DNA from: Mucilaginibacter geliditolerans
Lineage (GTDB): Bacteria; Bacteroidota; Bacteroidia; Sphingobacteriales; Sphingobacteriaceae
Assembly (NCBI RefSeq): GCF_014200495.1
Contig: NZ_JACHBY010000001.1
Location: forward strand, 868,001 to 932,000
Reading direction: 5' to 3'
DNA length: 64,000 nucleotides
Below, in pieces: positions 17,000 to 25,718 of the stretch; position 1 is the first letter of the stretch, and every line of letters begins with the position of its first letter. The notes under the pieces are model-generated. The model searched no databases, was not told the origin of the DNA, and worked only from the letters and a program-made list of their open reading frames with translations. The position numbers were made by a program, and so were the translations under genes.

Positions 17000-17896
17000 C
17001 TACTCCACTCCCTTTACATTCATTTTTATGGAATAGAACGCGGTAGATGCGGTTATAAATAACACATCCTTATCCTTCCCTCCAAAGCATAAATTACTTG
17101 TCCAGGGCTCATCAATTGCTATGTGGCCAATCTTTTCACCCTGTGGATTATAAATAGTTACGCCTTTGCCGGTCAGGTATATATTACCTTTTTCATCTAA
17201 AGTCATCCCATCCGATCCCTGGTTTACAGCCAGTGTTTTATTGCTTAAAGTGCCATCGGCATTAATGGTGAACTTGTAGGTCTTGTTTGCGCCGATATCG
17301 GCAACATACAGGTACTTGCCGTCGGGCGTGCCTACAATACCATTAGGCTTTTTAAGGGTCGCGTCAACCGCAACAGGTTGTTTGCTGTTTTTGGGCAGAT
17401 AGTAAACTTTTTCGCCATCCAGGTCGGATGTTTTTCTTGTCCAGTAATCACGCTGGTAGTAAGGGTCGGTCATGTAGATACCGCCTTTAGCATCTATCCA
17501 AATATCATTTGGGCCGTTCATCAGCTTACCGCTCAGATCGGTCACTAAAACCTTTATTTTCTTTTTAGGGCTGATAGACCATAACCGGTCATGTTCATCG
17601 GCACAGGTAACCAAATTGCCTTTATTGTCAAAATACATTCCGTTTGATCGGCCCGCGCTATCTAAAAACAACGACAGTTTGCCATTTGTATCATACTCCC
17701 AGATCTTATTATTAGGCTGATCGGTAAAAAAAACATCACCTTTTTTATTTACAGATACGCCCTCGGTAAAGCTGAATTGTTTAGCTATTAAATGCGCTTT
17801 TGTGGTAGTATCATATAAAGCAATGTTTTGTGCTGATACGGAGCAGGTTGAAAGGGCTAATAACGCCGCTATTAATAATTTATAGTTGACTTTCAT
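17000..17896 (-). CDS. Exported SMP-30/gluconolactonase-family protein
   Basis: A 298-residue secreted protein with a signal peptide ending near SVSAQ (residue 23). The rest is a six-bladed propeller typical of SMP-30/LRE proteins: FTEGVSVNKKGDVFFTD, NGMYFDNKGNLVTC, MNGPNDIWIDAKGGIYMTDPYY, KPNGIVGTPDGKYLYVAD and GSDGMTLDEKGNIYLT. The Glu, Asn and Asp residues that hold the divalent metal are present, so lactone hydrolysis is plausible (for example gluconolactone), but substrate is inferred from the family only. It is divergent from the GH3 gene, so the two may share a regulatory region and act on plant-derived carbohydrates. Confidence 0.87.
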   Translation of the reverse strand: MKVNYKLLIAALLALSTCSVSAQNIALYDTTTKAHLIAKQFSFTEGVSVNKKGDVFFTDQPNNKIWEYDTNGKLSLFLDSAGRSNGMYFDNKGNLVTCADEHDRLWSISPKKKIKVLVTDLSGKLMNGPNDIWIDAKGGIYMTDPYYQRDYWTRKTSDLDGEKVYYLPKNSKQPVAVDATLKKPNGIVGTPDGKYLYVADIGANKTYKFTINADGTLSNKTLAVNQGSDGMTLDEKGNIYLTGKGVTIYNPQGEKIGHIAIDEPWTSNLCFGGKDKDVLFITASTAFYSIKMNVKGVE

Positions 17897-18008
17897 TTTT
17901 CAGTGTAGACGGCTGTGAATTATTCTGCTAAAGTAAATGCTAATTAAAGATTAATGTACTATACAAATAAATATTTTCTAACTAAGTTTAACCTTCTTAA
18001 AACCATCA

Positions 18009-20174
18009 ATGAAAATACAATCGACTTTTTTTACCTGCTTACTGGCTACTATTACCTTCGGAACTGCCTCAGCCCAGGACAAATTAATTTATAAAGATGC
18101 TACTCAACCTATGGAAGTCCGGGCCAAGGACCTGGTATCCCATTTAACATTAAAGGAGAAGGTAGCACTGCTGGGCTATAATAGCCAGGCAGTTCCGAGA
18201 TTAGGCATACCTGCCTATAATTGGTGGAATGAAGCCCTACACGGTGTTGCCCGTGCAGGTGAAGCCACTATATTTCCGCAGGCTATAGGTATGGCGGCAA
18301 CCTTTAATAATGACTTGTTGAAGCAGGTATCAACAGCAATATCAACCGAAGCAAGGGCAAAATATAACCTGGCCATAGCACAGGATCATCATATACAATA
18401 CATGGGGCTAACTTTTTGGACACCCAATATAAATATTTTCAGAGATCCCCGTTGGGGCCGCGGACAGGAAACATATGGCGAGGACCCTTATTTAACGGCA
18501 ACCATGGGTTCAGCGTTTGTTAGGGGTTTACAGGGCGATGATCCTAAATACCTGAAAGTATCAGCTACAGCCAAACACTTCGCTGTACACAGCGGCCCGG
18601 AAGCCACACGCGATTATTTTGATGCCCACGTTGATGAAAAGGACCTGCGCGAAACTTATCTGTACGCCTTCCATGCTTTGGTGGTTAATGCTAAGGTAAA
18701 CTCAGTAATGTCGGCCTATAACCGGATAAACGGTGTGCCGAATTCCATCAACAAAACCCTACTCACTGATATTTTAAGGAAAGAATGGGGCTTTAAGGGC
18801 CATGTAGTAACAGATTGCGGCGCACTAAATGATGTTTACGAAACTCATAAGACCCTGAAAGGTCCGGTTGAAACCGCAGCAGCAGCCATAAAAGCAGGTA
18901 TTAACCTTGATTGTTCTACAGTTTTGCAGCAGGATATTATTGAAGCTATCAACCAAAAACTATTAACAGAAAAGGAGGTTGACCAGGCGCTTACTACCCT
19001 ATTACTTACCGAATTTAAACTTGGCTTTTATGACGACCAGAATGCTATACCTTACCATAGCTATGGTGCAGATAGTGTACACAATGAGGCACATATAGCC
19101 CTTGCCCGGAAAGTTGCACAACAAGGTATGGTGTTGCTTAAAAATGACAACAATATTTTACCACTAAATAAAAGCAAGTATTCCAGCATTATGGTGGTTG
19201 GCCCAAATGCGGCAGCATACGACCCTATGGTAGCCAATTATCACGGCGTTAGTGATAAAGTTGTAAATTTTGTTGAAGGTATAACTGCAGCAGTTGGCCC
19301 CGGCACCAGTGTTGATTATGACCTGGGCTGTAACTATACTGATACTACCCACTTTGGCGGCACATGGGCGGCAGGTAATGCCGATGTAACTATAGCAGTT
19401 ATGGGCTTATCTCCTGTTTTGGAGGGTGAGGCGGGTGATGCATTTCTATCCGCATCAGGTGGTGATAAAAAGGATTTGAGTTTACCTGCGAGTGAAATAG
19501 CCTATATGAAACAGTTGCGTAAGGTTGATCATAAACCCATTATTGCCGTTATTACAGCAGGAAGTGATGTTGATATAGATACCATTGCTCCTTATGCAGA
19601 TGCCATCATTTTGGCCTGGTATCCCGGTGAGCAAGGTGGCAATGCGCTGGCTGATATAGTGTTTGGTAAGGTATCCCCGTCAGGACACTTGCCACTTACT
19701 TTCTATAAATCGATAGCTAATGTACCTGCCTATTCAAATTACAATATGACAGGCCACACCTACCGTTATTATAACGGCCCGGTGCAATATCCGTTCGGTT
19801 TTGGGTTGAGCTATACCTCGTTTGCTTATACTTTGCAGGATGGCTTGAAAACCAATTACAGATCCACTGATACACTAACCACCACAGTAAAAATTAAAAA
19901 TACCGGCACTGTTGATGGTGATGAAGTATTGCAGGCCTATATTGAATACCCACAAATTGAGCGTATGCCTTTTAAAGAACTGAAATCATTTAAACGCATT
20001 TCGGTAACTAAAGGTGATGAGCAATCCGTCACCATAAAAATCCCGGTAAGTGAGCTGCAAAAATGGGACCTGGCAACGCATAAATGGAAGATCTACCCGG
20101 GTAGTTACAAACTGGTATTAGGCAGTAATTCGCAGGATAGTAAACTGAGTATGGATTTTGCGGTGGCTAAATAA
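18009..20174 (+). CDS. Glycoside hydrolase family 3, beta-xylosidase/glucosidase type
   Basis: A 721-residue exported enzyme with a signal peptide ending SASAQ near residue 23. The GH3 barrel has GLTFWTPNINIFRDPRWGRG, KHFAVHSGPE and the nucleophile Asp269 in VVTDCGAL. The (alpha/beta) sandwich follows about residues 350-590, and the fibronectin-III-like domain closes the protein (620-721). There is no PA14 insert. The sequence around NWWNEALHGVARAG resembles xylan 1,4-beta-xylosidases of Bacteroidota, so xylo-oligosaccharide cleavage in the periplasm is the best guess; beta-glucosidase activity is possible. No SusC/D pair adjoins it. Confidence 0.92.
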   Translation: MKIQSTFFTCLLATITFGTASAQDKLIYKDATQPMEVRAKDLVSHLTLKEKVALLGYNSQAVPRLGIPAYNWWNEALHGVARAGEATIFPQAIGMAATFNNDLLKQVSTAISTEARAKYNLAIAQDHHIQYMGLTFWTPNINIFRDPRWGRGQETYGEDPYLTATMGSAFVRGLQGDDPKYLKVSATAKHFAVHSGPEATRDYFDAHVDEKDLRETYLYAFHALVVNAKVNSVMSAYNRINGVPNSINKTLLTDILRKEWGFKGHVVTDCGALNDVYETHKTLKGPVETAAAAIKAGINLDCSTVLQQDIIEAINQKLLTEKEVDQALTTLLLTEFKLGFYDDQNAIPYHSYGADSVHNEAHIALARKVAQQGMVLLKNDNNILPLNKSKYSSIMVVGPNAAAYDPMVANYHGVSDKVVNFVEGITAAVGPGTSVDYDLGCNYTDTTHFGGTWAAGNADVTIAVMGLSPVLEGEAGDAFLSASGGDKKDLSLPASEIAYMKQLRKVDHKPIIAVITAGSDVDIDTIAPYADAIILAWYPGEQGGNALADIVFGKVSPSGHLPLTFYKSIANVPAYSNYNMTGHTYRYYNGPVQYPFGFGLSYTSFAYTLQDGLKTNYRSTDTLTTTVKIKNTGTVDGDEVLQAYIEYPQIERMPFKELKSFKRISVTKGDEQSVTIKIPVSELQKWDLATHKWKIYPGSYKLVLGSNSQDSKLSMDFAVAK

Positions 20175-20180
20175 ACTATT

Positions 20181-20272
20181 GTCATTTCGACCAACGGGAG
20201 AAATCTTCTGCAGTTTGCAAAGAGAATATGCAGATTGAAGAAGATTTCTCCTCGTACCTCGTTCGAAATGAC
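20181..20272. repeat. Palindromic element, family C (copy 1)
   Basis: Starts GTCATTTCGA and ends with the complementary TCGAAATGAC; inner arms GAGAAATCTTCT and GAAGAAGATTTCTC. It lies between the GH3 and DUF4268 genes and reads open in the frame of the latter. Confidence 0.87.
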
Positions 20273-20288
20273 AAGAAAGAATAATAAC

Positions 20289-20750
20289 ATGTATTCCAAA
20301 GATGAAGCATCACAAATACGGCAGGCATTCTGGACGGCATTCGGGCAATATATCTCCCCACAACTATCTGCCGATGGCTTAAAGGTAAACTGGGTAAACT
20401 ACAAAACAGGCATAAAACATCTGTACTTTAAAATGGAAGCCGATAAACGATTTGCTACTATCGGCATTGTGATCACCCACCCTGATATAGGCATACAGGA
20501 ACTATTTTTTGAACAGTTTAAGGAATTAAAAACCATGTTCGGCAGTTATTTAAATGAGGATTGGATCTGGGCTTTGCATGATAAAGATGAATATGGTAAA
20601 ACCATCAGTCGCATTTACCAACAGATAGATAATGTAAGTATTTATAACCGTAATGATTGGCCGCAATTGATCTCCTTCTTCAAATCGAGAATTATCGCGC
20701 TCGATGATTTTTGGAGCGTGGCGCAGTATAGTTTTGAGAGTTTGAAGTAA
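20289..20750 (+). CDS. DUF4268 domain protein
   Basis: A 153-residue soluble protein matching DUF4268, a small family of unknown function related by fold guesses to restriction-associated and nuclease-like proteins. It has the typical opening SQIRQAFWTAFGQYISPQLSADG, the central HPDIGIQELFFEQF and the C-terminal WPQLISFFKSRIIALDDFW. No catalytic residues can be named. ATG 20289 was preferred; an open stretch upstream lies in a palindromic element and starts only with TTG. No operon is evident. Confidence 0.83.
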   Translation: MYSKDEASQIRQAFWTAFGQYISPQLSADGLKVNWVNYKTGIKHLYFKMEADKRFATIGIVITHPDIGIQELFFEQFKELKTMFGSYLNEDWIWALHDKDEYGKTISRIYQQIDNVSIYNRNDWPQLISFFKSRIIALDDFWSVAQYSFESLK

Positions 20751-20775
20751 AGATTATCCCAATTTCTCTCTTAAT

Positions 20776-20867
20776 GTCATGCTGAACTTGTTTCAGCACC
20801 CCATATGCAAGGTTTACTTCACGCTTGGTTACTTAACATGTGAGATCCCGAAATAAATTCGGGATGA
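20776..20867. repeat. Palindromic element, family D (copy 1)
   Basis: Runs from GTCATGCTGAACTTGTTTCA to TAAATTCGGGATGAC. The element at 22165-22256 is the same family in opposite orientation, so the two flank the DUF763 gene. Confidence 0.85.
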
Positions 20868-20891
20868 CTATACAAAAATAATTCCAATTTT

Positions 20892-20906
20892 GCTAACTTT
20901 GTTAGC
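20892..20906. promoter_or_regulatory. Palindromic operator candidate at the DUF763 start
   Basis: GCTAAC-TTT-GTTAGC is a perfect palindrome with 6-bp arms ending one base before the ATG. It contains TAACTTTG (20894-20901), an exact match to TAnnTTTG, so a bound protein would cover the -7 box. The Y-family polymerase gene has the same palindrome at 49571-49589. Confidence 0.65.
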
Positions 20907-22109
20907 ATGAAGCGTTCGGGAAGTGCTGATCTGCCATTACATTACGGCTATGTACCCATCTGGCTTGCAGAGCGGATGGCAAAATTGGGGCTGGCCATTG
21001 TAGAGAATATACTGATAGATTATGGTAAGGACGATCTGCTACGCCGCCTGAGCGATCCTTTCTGGTTTCAAAGTCTGGGTGCGGTAATGGGTATGGACTG
21101 GCATTCGTCGGGCATTACAACCTCTGTTATGGGCGCTTTAAAGCGGGCGGTAAATCCGCATAGTAAGGAGCTGGGCATTTACATCTGCGGCGGTAAAGGC
21201 AAATACTCCAAACAAACCCCTGACGAGCTCCTTAAAATAAGCGAAAGAACCGGCCTTGATGGCAATTACCTGGTTAAATGCAGCAAGCTTAGCGCCAAGG
21301 TTGATAACACAGCCATACAGGATGGCTTCCAATTATACACCCACAATTTTATTTTAAGCGATACCGGCAAATGGGCAGTTGTGCAACAAGGCATGAGCGA
21401 TTTGAGCAGTACAGCGCGCAGATATCATTGGTTATCGGAATCCTTAACCTCTTTTGTGGATGATCCGCATACATCTATCTACGGGCAAAATACCGGCTAC
21501 ATTTTAAATATGGCCGATAAACAAGCTGATGGCTCAAGAAACGGCGTAATGCAAATAGCCGCTGAAAACCCAGAGCGTATGCTAAAGGAGATCAGCAAAC
21601 TGGTAATGCCATCGCACCATGATGTGCGGGCAAAAGATGTCGATCTTAAAAGATTGGGCGCCGTGCTTTGGCTGGCACATGAAAAACAGCCATCAGATTT
21701 TCAGGACTTGTTATTATTACAAGGCTTAGGCCCAAGAACATTACAATCATTGGCATTGGTTAGCGAAGTAATCCATGGCACATCATCACGGTTTAAAGAC
21801 CCTGCACGATTTTCCTTTGCACATGGTGGCAAGGACGGGCATCCCTTTCCTGTACCCATAAAAGTTTATGATGAAACCATCAGCACCCTGCAAACCGCGG
21901 TTTATAAAGCTAAACTAGGCCAATCAGAAAAAGCTGAAGCTATAAAAAGACTCTCAAAAATTGCAGAAAACGCCGAGAAGGGTTTTACCCCCAATGCCAA
22001 CTTTGATAAAGTAATTGAAGAGGAACGCAGTAGCTCATGGAAATATGGCGGTAGGACAGTAATGGGTAGAGCTAAGCCACCCGTACAACAGCAATTAAAA
22101 CTATTCTAA
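20907..22109 (+). CDS. DUF763 family protein, possible DNA-repair factor
   Basis: A 400-residue soluble protein of the DUF763 family, found in archaea and some bacteria. It starts with the typical KRSGSADLPLHYG and carries MDWHSSGITTSVMGALK, STARRYHWLS and, near residue 270, LLLQGLGPRTLQSLALVSEV, which looks like a helix-hairpin-helix DNA-binding motif, then PARFSFAHGGKDGHPFPVP. The function is not established; a role in DNA metabolism is inferred from the HhH-like motif and from sharing a palindrome with a lesion-bypass polymerase gene. Flanked by inverted family D elements. The start is fixed by the conserved N-terminus. Confidence 0.85.
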   Translation: MKRSGSADLPLHYGYVPIWLAERMAKLGLAIVENILIDYGKDDLLRRLSDPFWFQSLGAVMGMDWHSSGITTSVMGALKRAVNPHSKELGIYICGGKGKYSKQTPDELLKISERTGLDGNYLVKCSKLSAKVDNTAIQDGFQLYTHNFILSDTGKWAVVQQGMSDLSSTARRYHWLSESLTSFVDDPHTSIYGQNTGYILNMADKQADGSRNGVMQIAAENPERMLKEISKLVMPSHHDVRAKDVDLKRLGAVLWLAHEKQPSDFQDLLLLQGLGPRTLQSLALVSEVIHGTSSRFKDPARFSFAHGGKDGHPFPVPIKVYDETISTLQTAVYKAKLGQSEKAEAIKRLSKIAENAEKGFTPNANFDKVIEEERSSSWKYGGRTVMGRAKPPVQQQLKLF

Positions 22110-22113
22110 AACA

Positions 22114-22148
22114 AAAATAGCGATGGGTTTAAAACCCATCGCTATTTT
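22114..22148. terminator. Terminator after the DUF763 gene
   Basis: 17-base arms AAAATAGCGATGGGTTT and complement meet around almost no loop and end in a T-run (GCTATTTTCT), 4 bases after the DUF763 stop. Confidence 0.85.
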
Positions 22149-22164
22149 CTATTCTATTCGATCC

Positions 22165-22256
22165 GTCATCCCGAACTTGTTTCGGGATCTCATGTGATTA
22201 GTAGCCAACATGAAGTAGACCTTGCATATGAGATGCCGAAATAAATTCGGCATGAC
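22165..22256. repeat. Palindromic element, family D (copy 2, inverted)
   Basis: GTCATCCCGAACTTGTTTCG to TAAATTCGGCATGAC. Its reverse complement aligns with the element at 20776-20867 along most of its length. Confidence 0.85.
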
Positions 22257-22275
22257 CATTCACTTTGTTCTATTA

Positions 22276-22806
22276 TTATTTTGCTCCGGCTAACTCTTTA
22301 GCCTTATCCAAATGCATTTGAAGCATTGGCAAATTGTCAGCAGCAAAAGTTTTTATAGTTTGATTTTTGTCGTCGCTTGCTTCTGTAAACAGGTCAACAG
22401 CTTCTTCATGATCTTTAACCATCATTTCCAGATAAGCCTTGTCAAACGCTACACCTGTTTTTTTAGCAAGGCTGTCAATCATTTCCTGGTGCTCACCGCT
22501 AACTGTATCCTTCTCAGTCATTAGTTTATCGTATTCCATCCATTTAAGCGTGCTATCAGCTTTGGTATGATCGGTTATTATCATCTGAGCAAAACTTACT
22601 ACCTGCGGATTAGTTGAGTTTTTTACAGCTAATTGTGATGCCGCTATTTCAGTCATGCCGCCTTCAAGGCCATTTTTAATAAGCGATACACCTACGTCGT
22701 CAACCAATGTTTTTTCGTTATAGTATTTTGCTTTCCAGTTATCTATACATGATTGCAGAGATAAAGCCATAGCTAATCCTAATACCGGGTAAATAAGTTT
22801 TTTCAT
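22276..22806 (-). CDS. DUF4142 (ferritin-like) lipoprotein
   Basis: A 176-residue exported lipoprotein with lipobox LQSC (Cys19) after a short signal peptide. The mature part is helical and matches DUF4142: EIAASQLAVKNSTNPQVVSFAQMIITDHTKA, then AYLEMMVKDHEEAVDLF and FAADNLPMLQMHLDKAKEL. The His/Glu-rich helices resemble a ferritin-like four-helix bundle, but no proven metal role exists. It is likely periplasm-facing on the inner or outer membrane. A single gene between a family D element and ppc. Confidence 0.87.
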   Translation of the reverse strand: MKKLIYPVLGLAMALSLQSCIDNWKAKYYNEKTLVDDVGVSLIKNGLEGGMTEIAASQLAVKNSTNPQVVSFAQMIITDHTKADSTLKWMEYDKLMTEKDTVSGEHQEMIDSLAKKTGVAFDKAYLEMMVKDHEEAVDLFTEASDDKNQTIKTFAADNLPMLQMHLDKAKELAGAK

Positions 22807-22923
22807 TTTAAAATGTTAAAGTTATATTATCGACAAAACATTAAACCGTACCGTTTAATATTTCATGCAAAACAAATCAATTTATTAATAAGAAGCCAAA
22901 AATTTGGCAAATATTTTTAGTGT

Positions 22924-25512
22924 TTATGCCAGATTTCTGCCTGCATTTACAATACCATATACGGTTCTTATAACCAGCTTATCATAAATCTCTGTCATCT
23001 CCTCATCACTCTTCTCATTATTAAGGCATTGCAGCGCATAATGCTGTACAATTACCAGTGGCAACACAATACGCTCACGTATACCTATTGAACGCCTTTC
23101 AACCGGGTATTCATCCATCAGCGCGTTACTACCTGTTAATTCTATCAGCATAGCTTTGGTAAGGTCATACTCGTCTTTCAGCATCTGCCAAAACGCACCA
23201 AACTTTTTATCTTTTTGCAGATAAGCGGTAACACGAAAATCAGACTTAGACATAGACATCATACAGTTATCCAGCATGGTTTTAAAGAAACCTGATGTTT
23301 GATATAGTTGTTTCACCTCTTCCCATTTGCCATCATTTTTCATTTTCTTTAAAGCAGTGCCTACACCATAAAAGCCGGGTATGTTCTGTTTCAACTGGCT
23401 CCATGAAGTTACAAAGCTTATGGCCCGCAGGTCTTCCAGTTTCAGTTGCGCATCGGCATTACGCTTGGTTGGGCGGCTGCTGATGTTGATACGTGAAAGC
23501 AATTTTAGCGGACTGAATTTTTCCAGGTACTCTACAAATAAAGGATCCTGTTTTAAATCCATAAACATTTTATAGCTTTCGCTGGCCATATCGGCTATTA
23601 ACGCTTTATGGTTCTTACTTAAAAGGTCGTTCTTGTTAGGATATAGTTCCGAAACAATACCTGCATTAATTAACTGCTCCATATTAAAACGGGCAGTTTC
23701 AATTGATCCGTATTGCGAGCTCACCGTTTGGCCCTGTATGGTTAACTGAATATGCTCATTGGCTATCTCGTCGCCCATTGAGGCATAAAAACGATGTGTT
23801 TTACCTCCACCACGTGCGGGTGGGCCTCCCCTGCCATCAAAAAATGCCAGATCGATGCCGTATTTCCTGGCCATAGCGGTAAGTTCAACTTTCGCATTGT
23901 ATATCGACCAGTTGGCCATCAGGTAACCACCATCTTTGGTACCATCTGAGAAGCCCAGCATAATGCTTTGGCGGTTGCCTCTATTTGCTAAGTGTTCTTT
24001 ATAAAAGGGATGAGTATACAGTCGTTCCATTATGGTTGCTGCAAGCTTAAGGTCATTAATGGTCTCAAACAATGGCATAAAATCAACGCTCAGGTTTTCC
24101 TTTTTCCAGCCACTCCATAAAAACAGGTCTATCAGCTGTAAAATATCTGATGCCTGCTGACAATTACTGATTATAAAGCGCTGACAAGCCTTCTCACCAT
24201 TAGCATGTTGAATATTTTTCATTAACCTGATAGTGTTGAGCGTATCCATGGTCAGGCTGTCCACATTATCAGGGCAGTTAAAGTCAGCCTCCTTAAAGGT
24301 GATATGCTTTATTTTTCCTTCTTCATCCAGGTCATTATAACCTGCATAAATGCTTTCTTTAATGCCATCCTGTTGTTCTATGTATTCGTATACACTACGT
24401 AATACACGGCTATCCTGCCTTATATCAAGCGTAGCGAAAAAGCAACCAAACAGGTTAACTTTCCTTATCAGGTCCTCAACTACGTTTACAAATAAGCTGT
24501 CGTGATCTTTTATTAATGTATGCCTAACAGATTGCAGCAAAATCAACAGGTCCTTTTGTACATCTTCCTGTTTTTCCTGCGGATTAAAGGCATTTTTATA
24601 TAAAAGCTTCTCAATGGTTTCTAAGGTTTTACCAAAACCCCTAAAAGTAATACGACGTTTCAACACCCTGAAATCACGGTAATAACAACGGAATACGATC
24701 TGCCTTAAAAATTTAGCTACCGCTTTGGTAGTATCTGTAGTAACGTTAGGATTACCATCCCTGTCGCCACCCGGCCAAAAACCTAATTCTAATATCTGGT
24801 GATTATCGGCAAGGTTTATATCAAACTCTTCTTCCAGTTTTGATTGTATACCCGATATGGCCTGGTAAAATATATTCTCCAGGAACCACACCAAGCTAAC
24901 CGCTTCATCAACAGGTGTTGGCGATGTTTTATTAAAGAAAGGTGTTTTACCTAACTGTTGTAACAGCTCATCGATGGTATTTATATCATTGATCTTCAGC
25001 GCCTCTATCATATCAGTCATGATACCCAAAACCGTGCCCGGATAAAACTGTGTAGGATGCGCGGTAAGTACCAGGCGTAATGAGAAATCTTTTAATTTTT
25101 CGCTGATCGCATTACGGGCCTGATCGCTGGTAGCTGCTTGCTGCAACAGGCTTTGCAATGATCCTGAATCATCTGGTCGACCAATTTTGCTGAACGATGA
25201 ATCCTCTATCGCATCAAATAATACTACCTGCCGCTCAATATATTGTATAAACCTGAACAAACGGTTGATCTGCTCACGATGATCGATATCCGGTACATAC
25301 TTTTTAAAGAATGATTCGATGATCTCCTTTGGAGATTGCTCATTAATAGCACCTTTTTCACAATGCGAACTAAAAAACGGCAGCAAAATACCGGTATCTT
25401 TAACCTGGTAAAAAGGCAGCGTTTGAAATAAACTGTTATACAACTCAAAACGGGCAACAACTTCATGGTTGAAAGCGGTTTCTCTCTGACTGAGTTTTAA
25501 CGTTGAGGACAT
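22924..25512 (-). CDS. ppc: Phosphoenolpyruvate carboxylase
   Basis: Fixes bicarbonate onto PEP to give oxaloacetate, feeding the TCA cycle. The 862-residue protein shows the catalytic LVLTAHPTQ (His of the first motif), WPGGDRDGNPNV, and the Gly-rich loop FFDGRGGPPARGGGKTH with the second conserved His region. The C-terminus ends NAGRNLA rather than the usual NTG motif, but Asn remains as the penultimate group. The length is slightly below E. coli Ppc, mostly in the N-terminal region. It is monocistronic and divergent from the large FUSC gene. Confidence 0.95.
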   Translation of the reverse strand: MSSTLKLSQRETAFNHEVVARFELYNSLFQTLPFYQVKDTGILLPFFSSHCEKGAINEQSPKEIIESFFKKYVPDIDHREQINRLFRFIQYIERQVVLFDAIEDSSFSKIGRPDDSGSLQSLLQQAATSDQARNAISEKLKDFSLRLVLTAHPTQFYPGTVLGIMTDMIEALKINDINTIDELLQQLGKTPFFNKTSPTPVDEAVSLVWFLENIFYQAISGIQSKLEEEFDINLADNHQILELGFWPGGDRDGNPNVTTDTTKAVAKFLRQIVFRCYYRDFRVLKRRITFRGFGKTLETIEKLLYKNAFNPQEKQEDVQKDLLILLQSVRHTLIKDHDSLFVNVVEDLIRKVNLFGCFFATLDIRQDSRVLRSVYEYIEQQDGIKESIYAGYNDLDEEGKIKHITFKEADFNCPDNVDSLTMDTLNTIRLMKNIQHANGEKACQRFIISNCQQASDILQLIDLFLWSGWKKENLSVDFMPLFETINDLKLAATIMERLYTHPFYKEHLANRGNRQSIMLGFSDGTKDGGYLMANWSIYNAKVELTAMARKYGIDLAFFDGRGGPPARGGGKTHRFYASMGDEIANEHIQLTIQGQTVSSQYGSIETARFNMEQLINAGIVSELYPNKNDLLSKNHKALIADMASESYKMFMDLKQDPLFVEYLEKFSPLKLLSRINISSRPTKRNADAQLKLEDLRAISFVTSWSQLKQNIPGFYGVGTALKKMKNDGKWEEVKQLYQTSGFFKTMLDNCMMSMSKSDFRVTAYLQKDKKFGAFWQMLKDEYDLTKAMLIELTGSNALMDEYPVERRSIGIRERIVLPLVIVQHYALQCLNNEKSDEEMTEIYDKLVIRTVYGIVNAGRNLA

Positions 25513-25683
25513 ACAAATAGGTTGAACATGAGTATAAAATTCCGGTGCATTTAATGAGGTCGCATTAAAGGGGTGAATTTAAATATCTAATTCTGAAAAT
25601 TAGCAATAAATTGAATATTTATTAACAATTCATCGCTATATATGTTAATATTGATTAAAAAACAGCCATCCGGTTAAATTTTT

Positions 25684-25691
25684 TAAATTTG
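25684..25691 (+). promoter_or_regulatory. -7 promoter box of the FUSC gene
   Basis: TAAATTTG matches TAnnTTTG exactly, 27 bases before the ATG at 25719. Confidence 0.6.
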
Positions 25692-25718
25692 CATTTCTAA
25701 ATCAACCAATTAGCCTCT

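Noticed and set aside
20235..20288. Upstream extension of DUF4268 through the family C element
   Set aside because: Starts at TTG inside a palindrome and adds no conserved residues.
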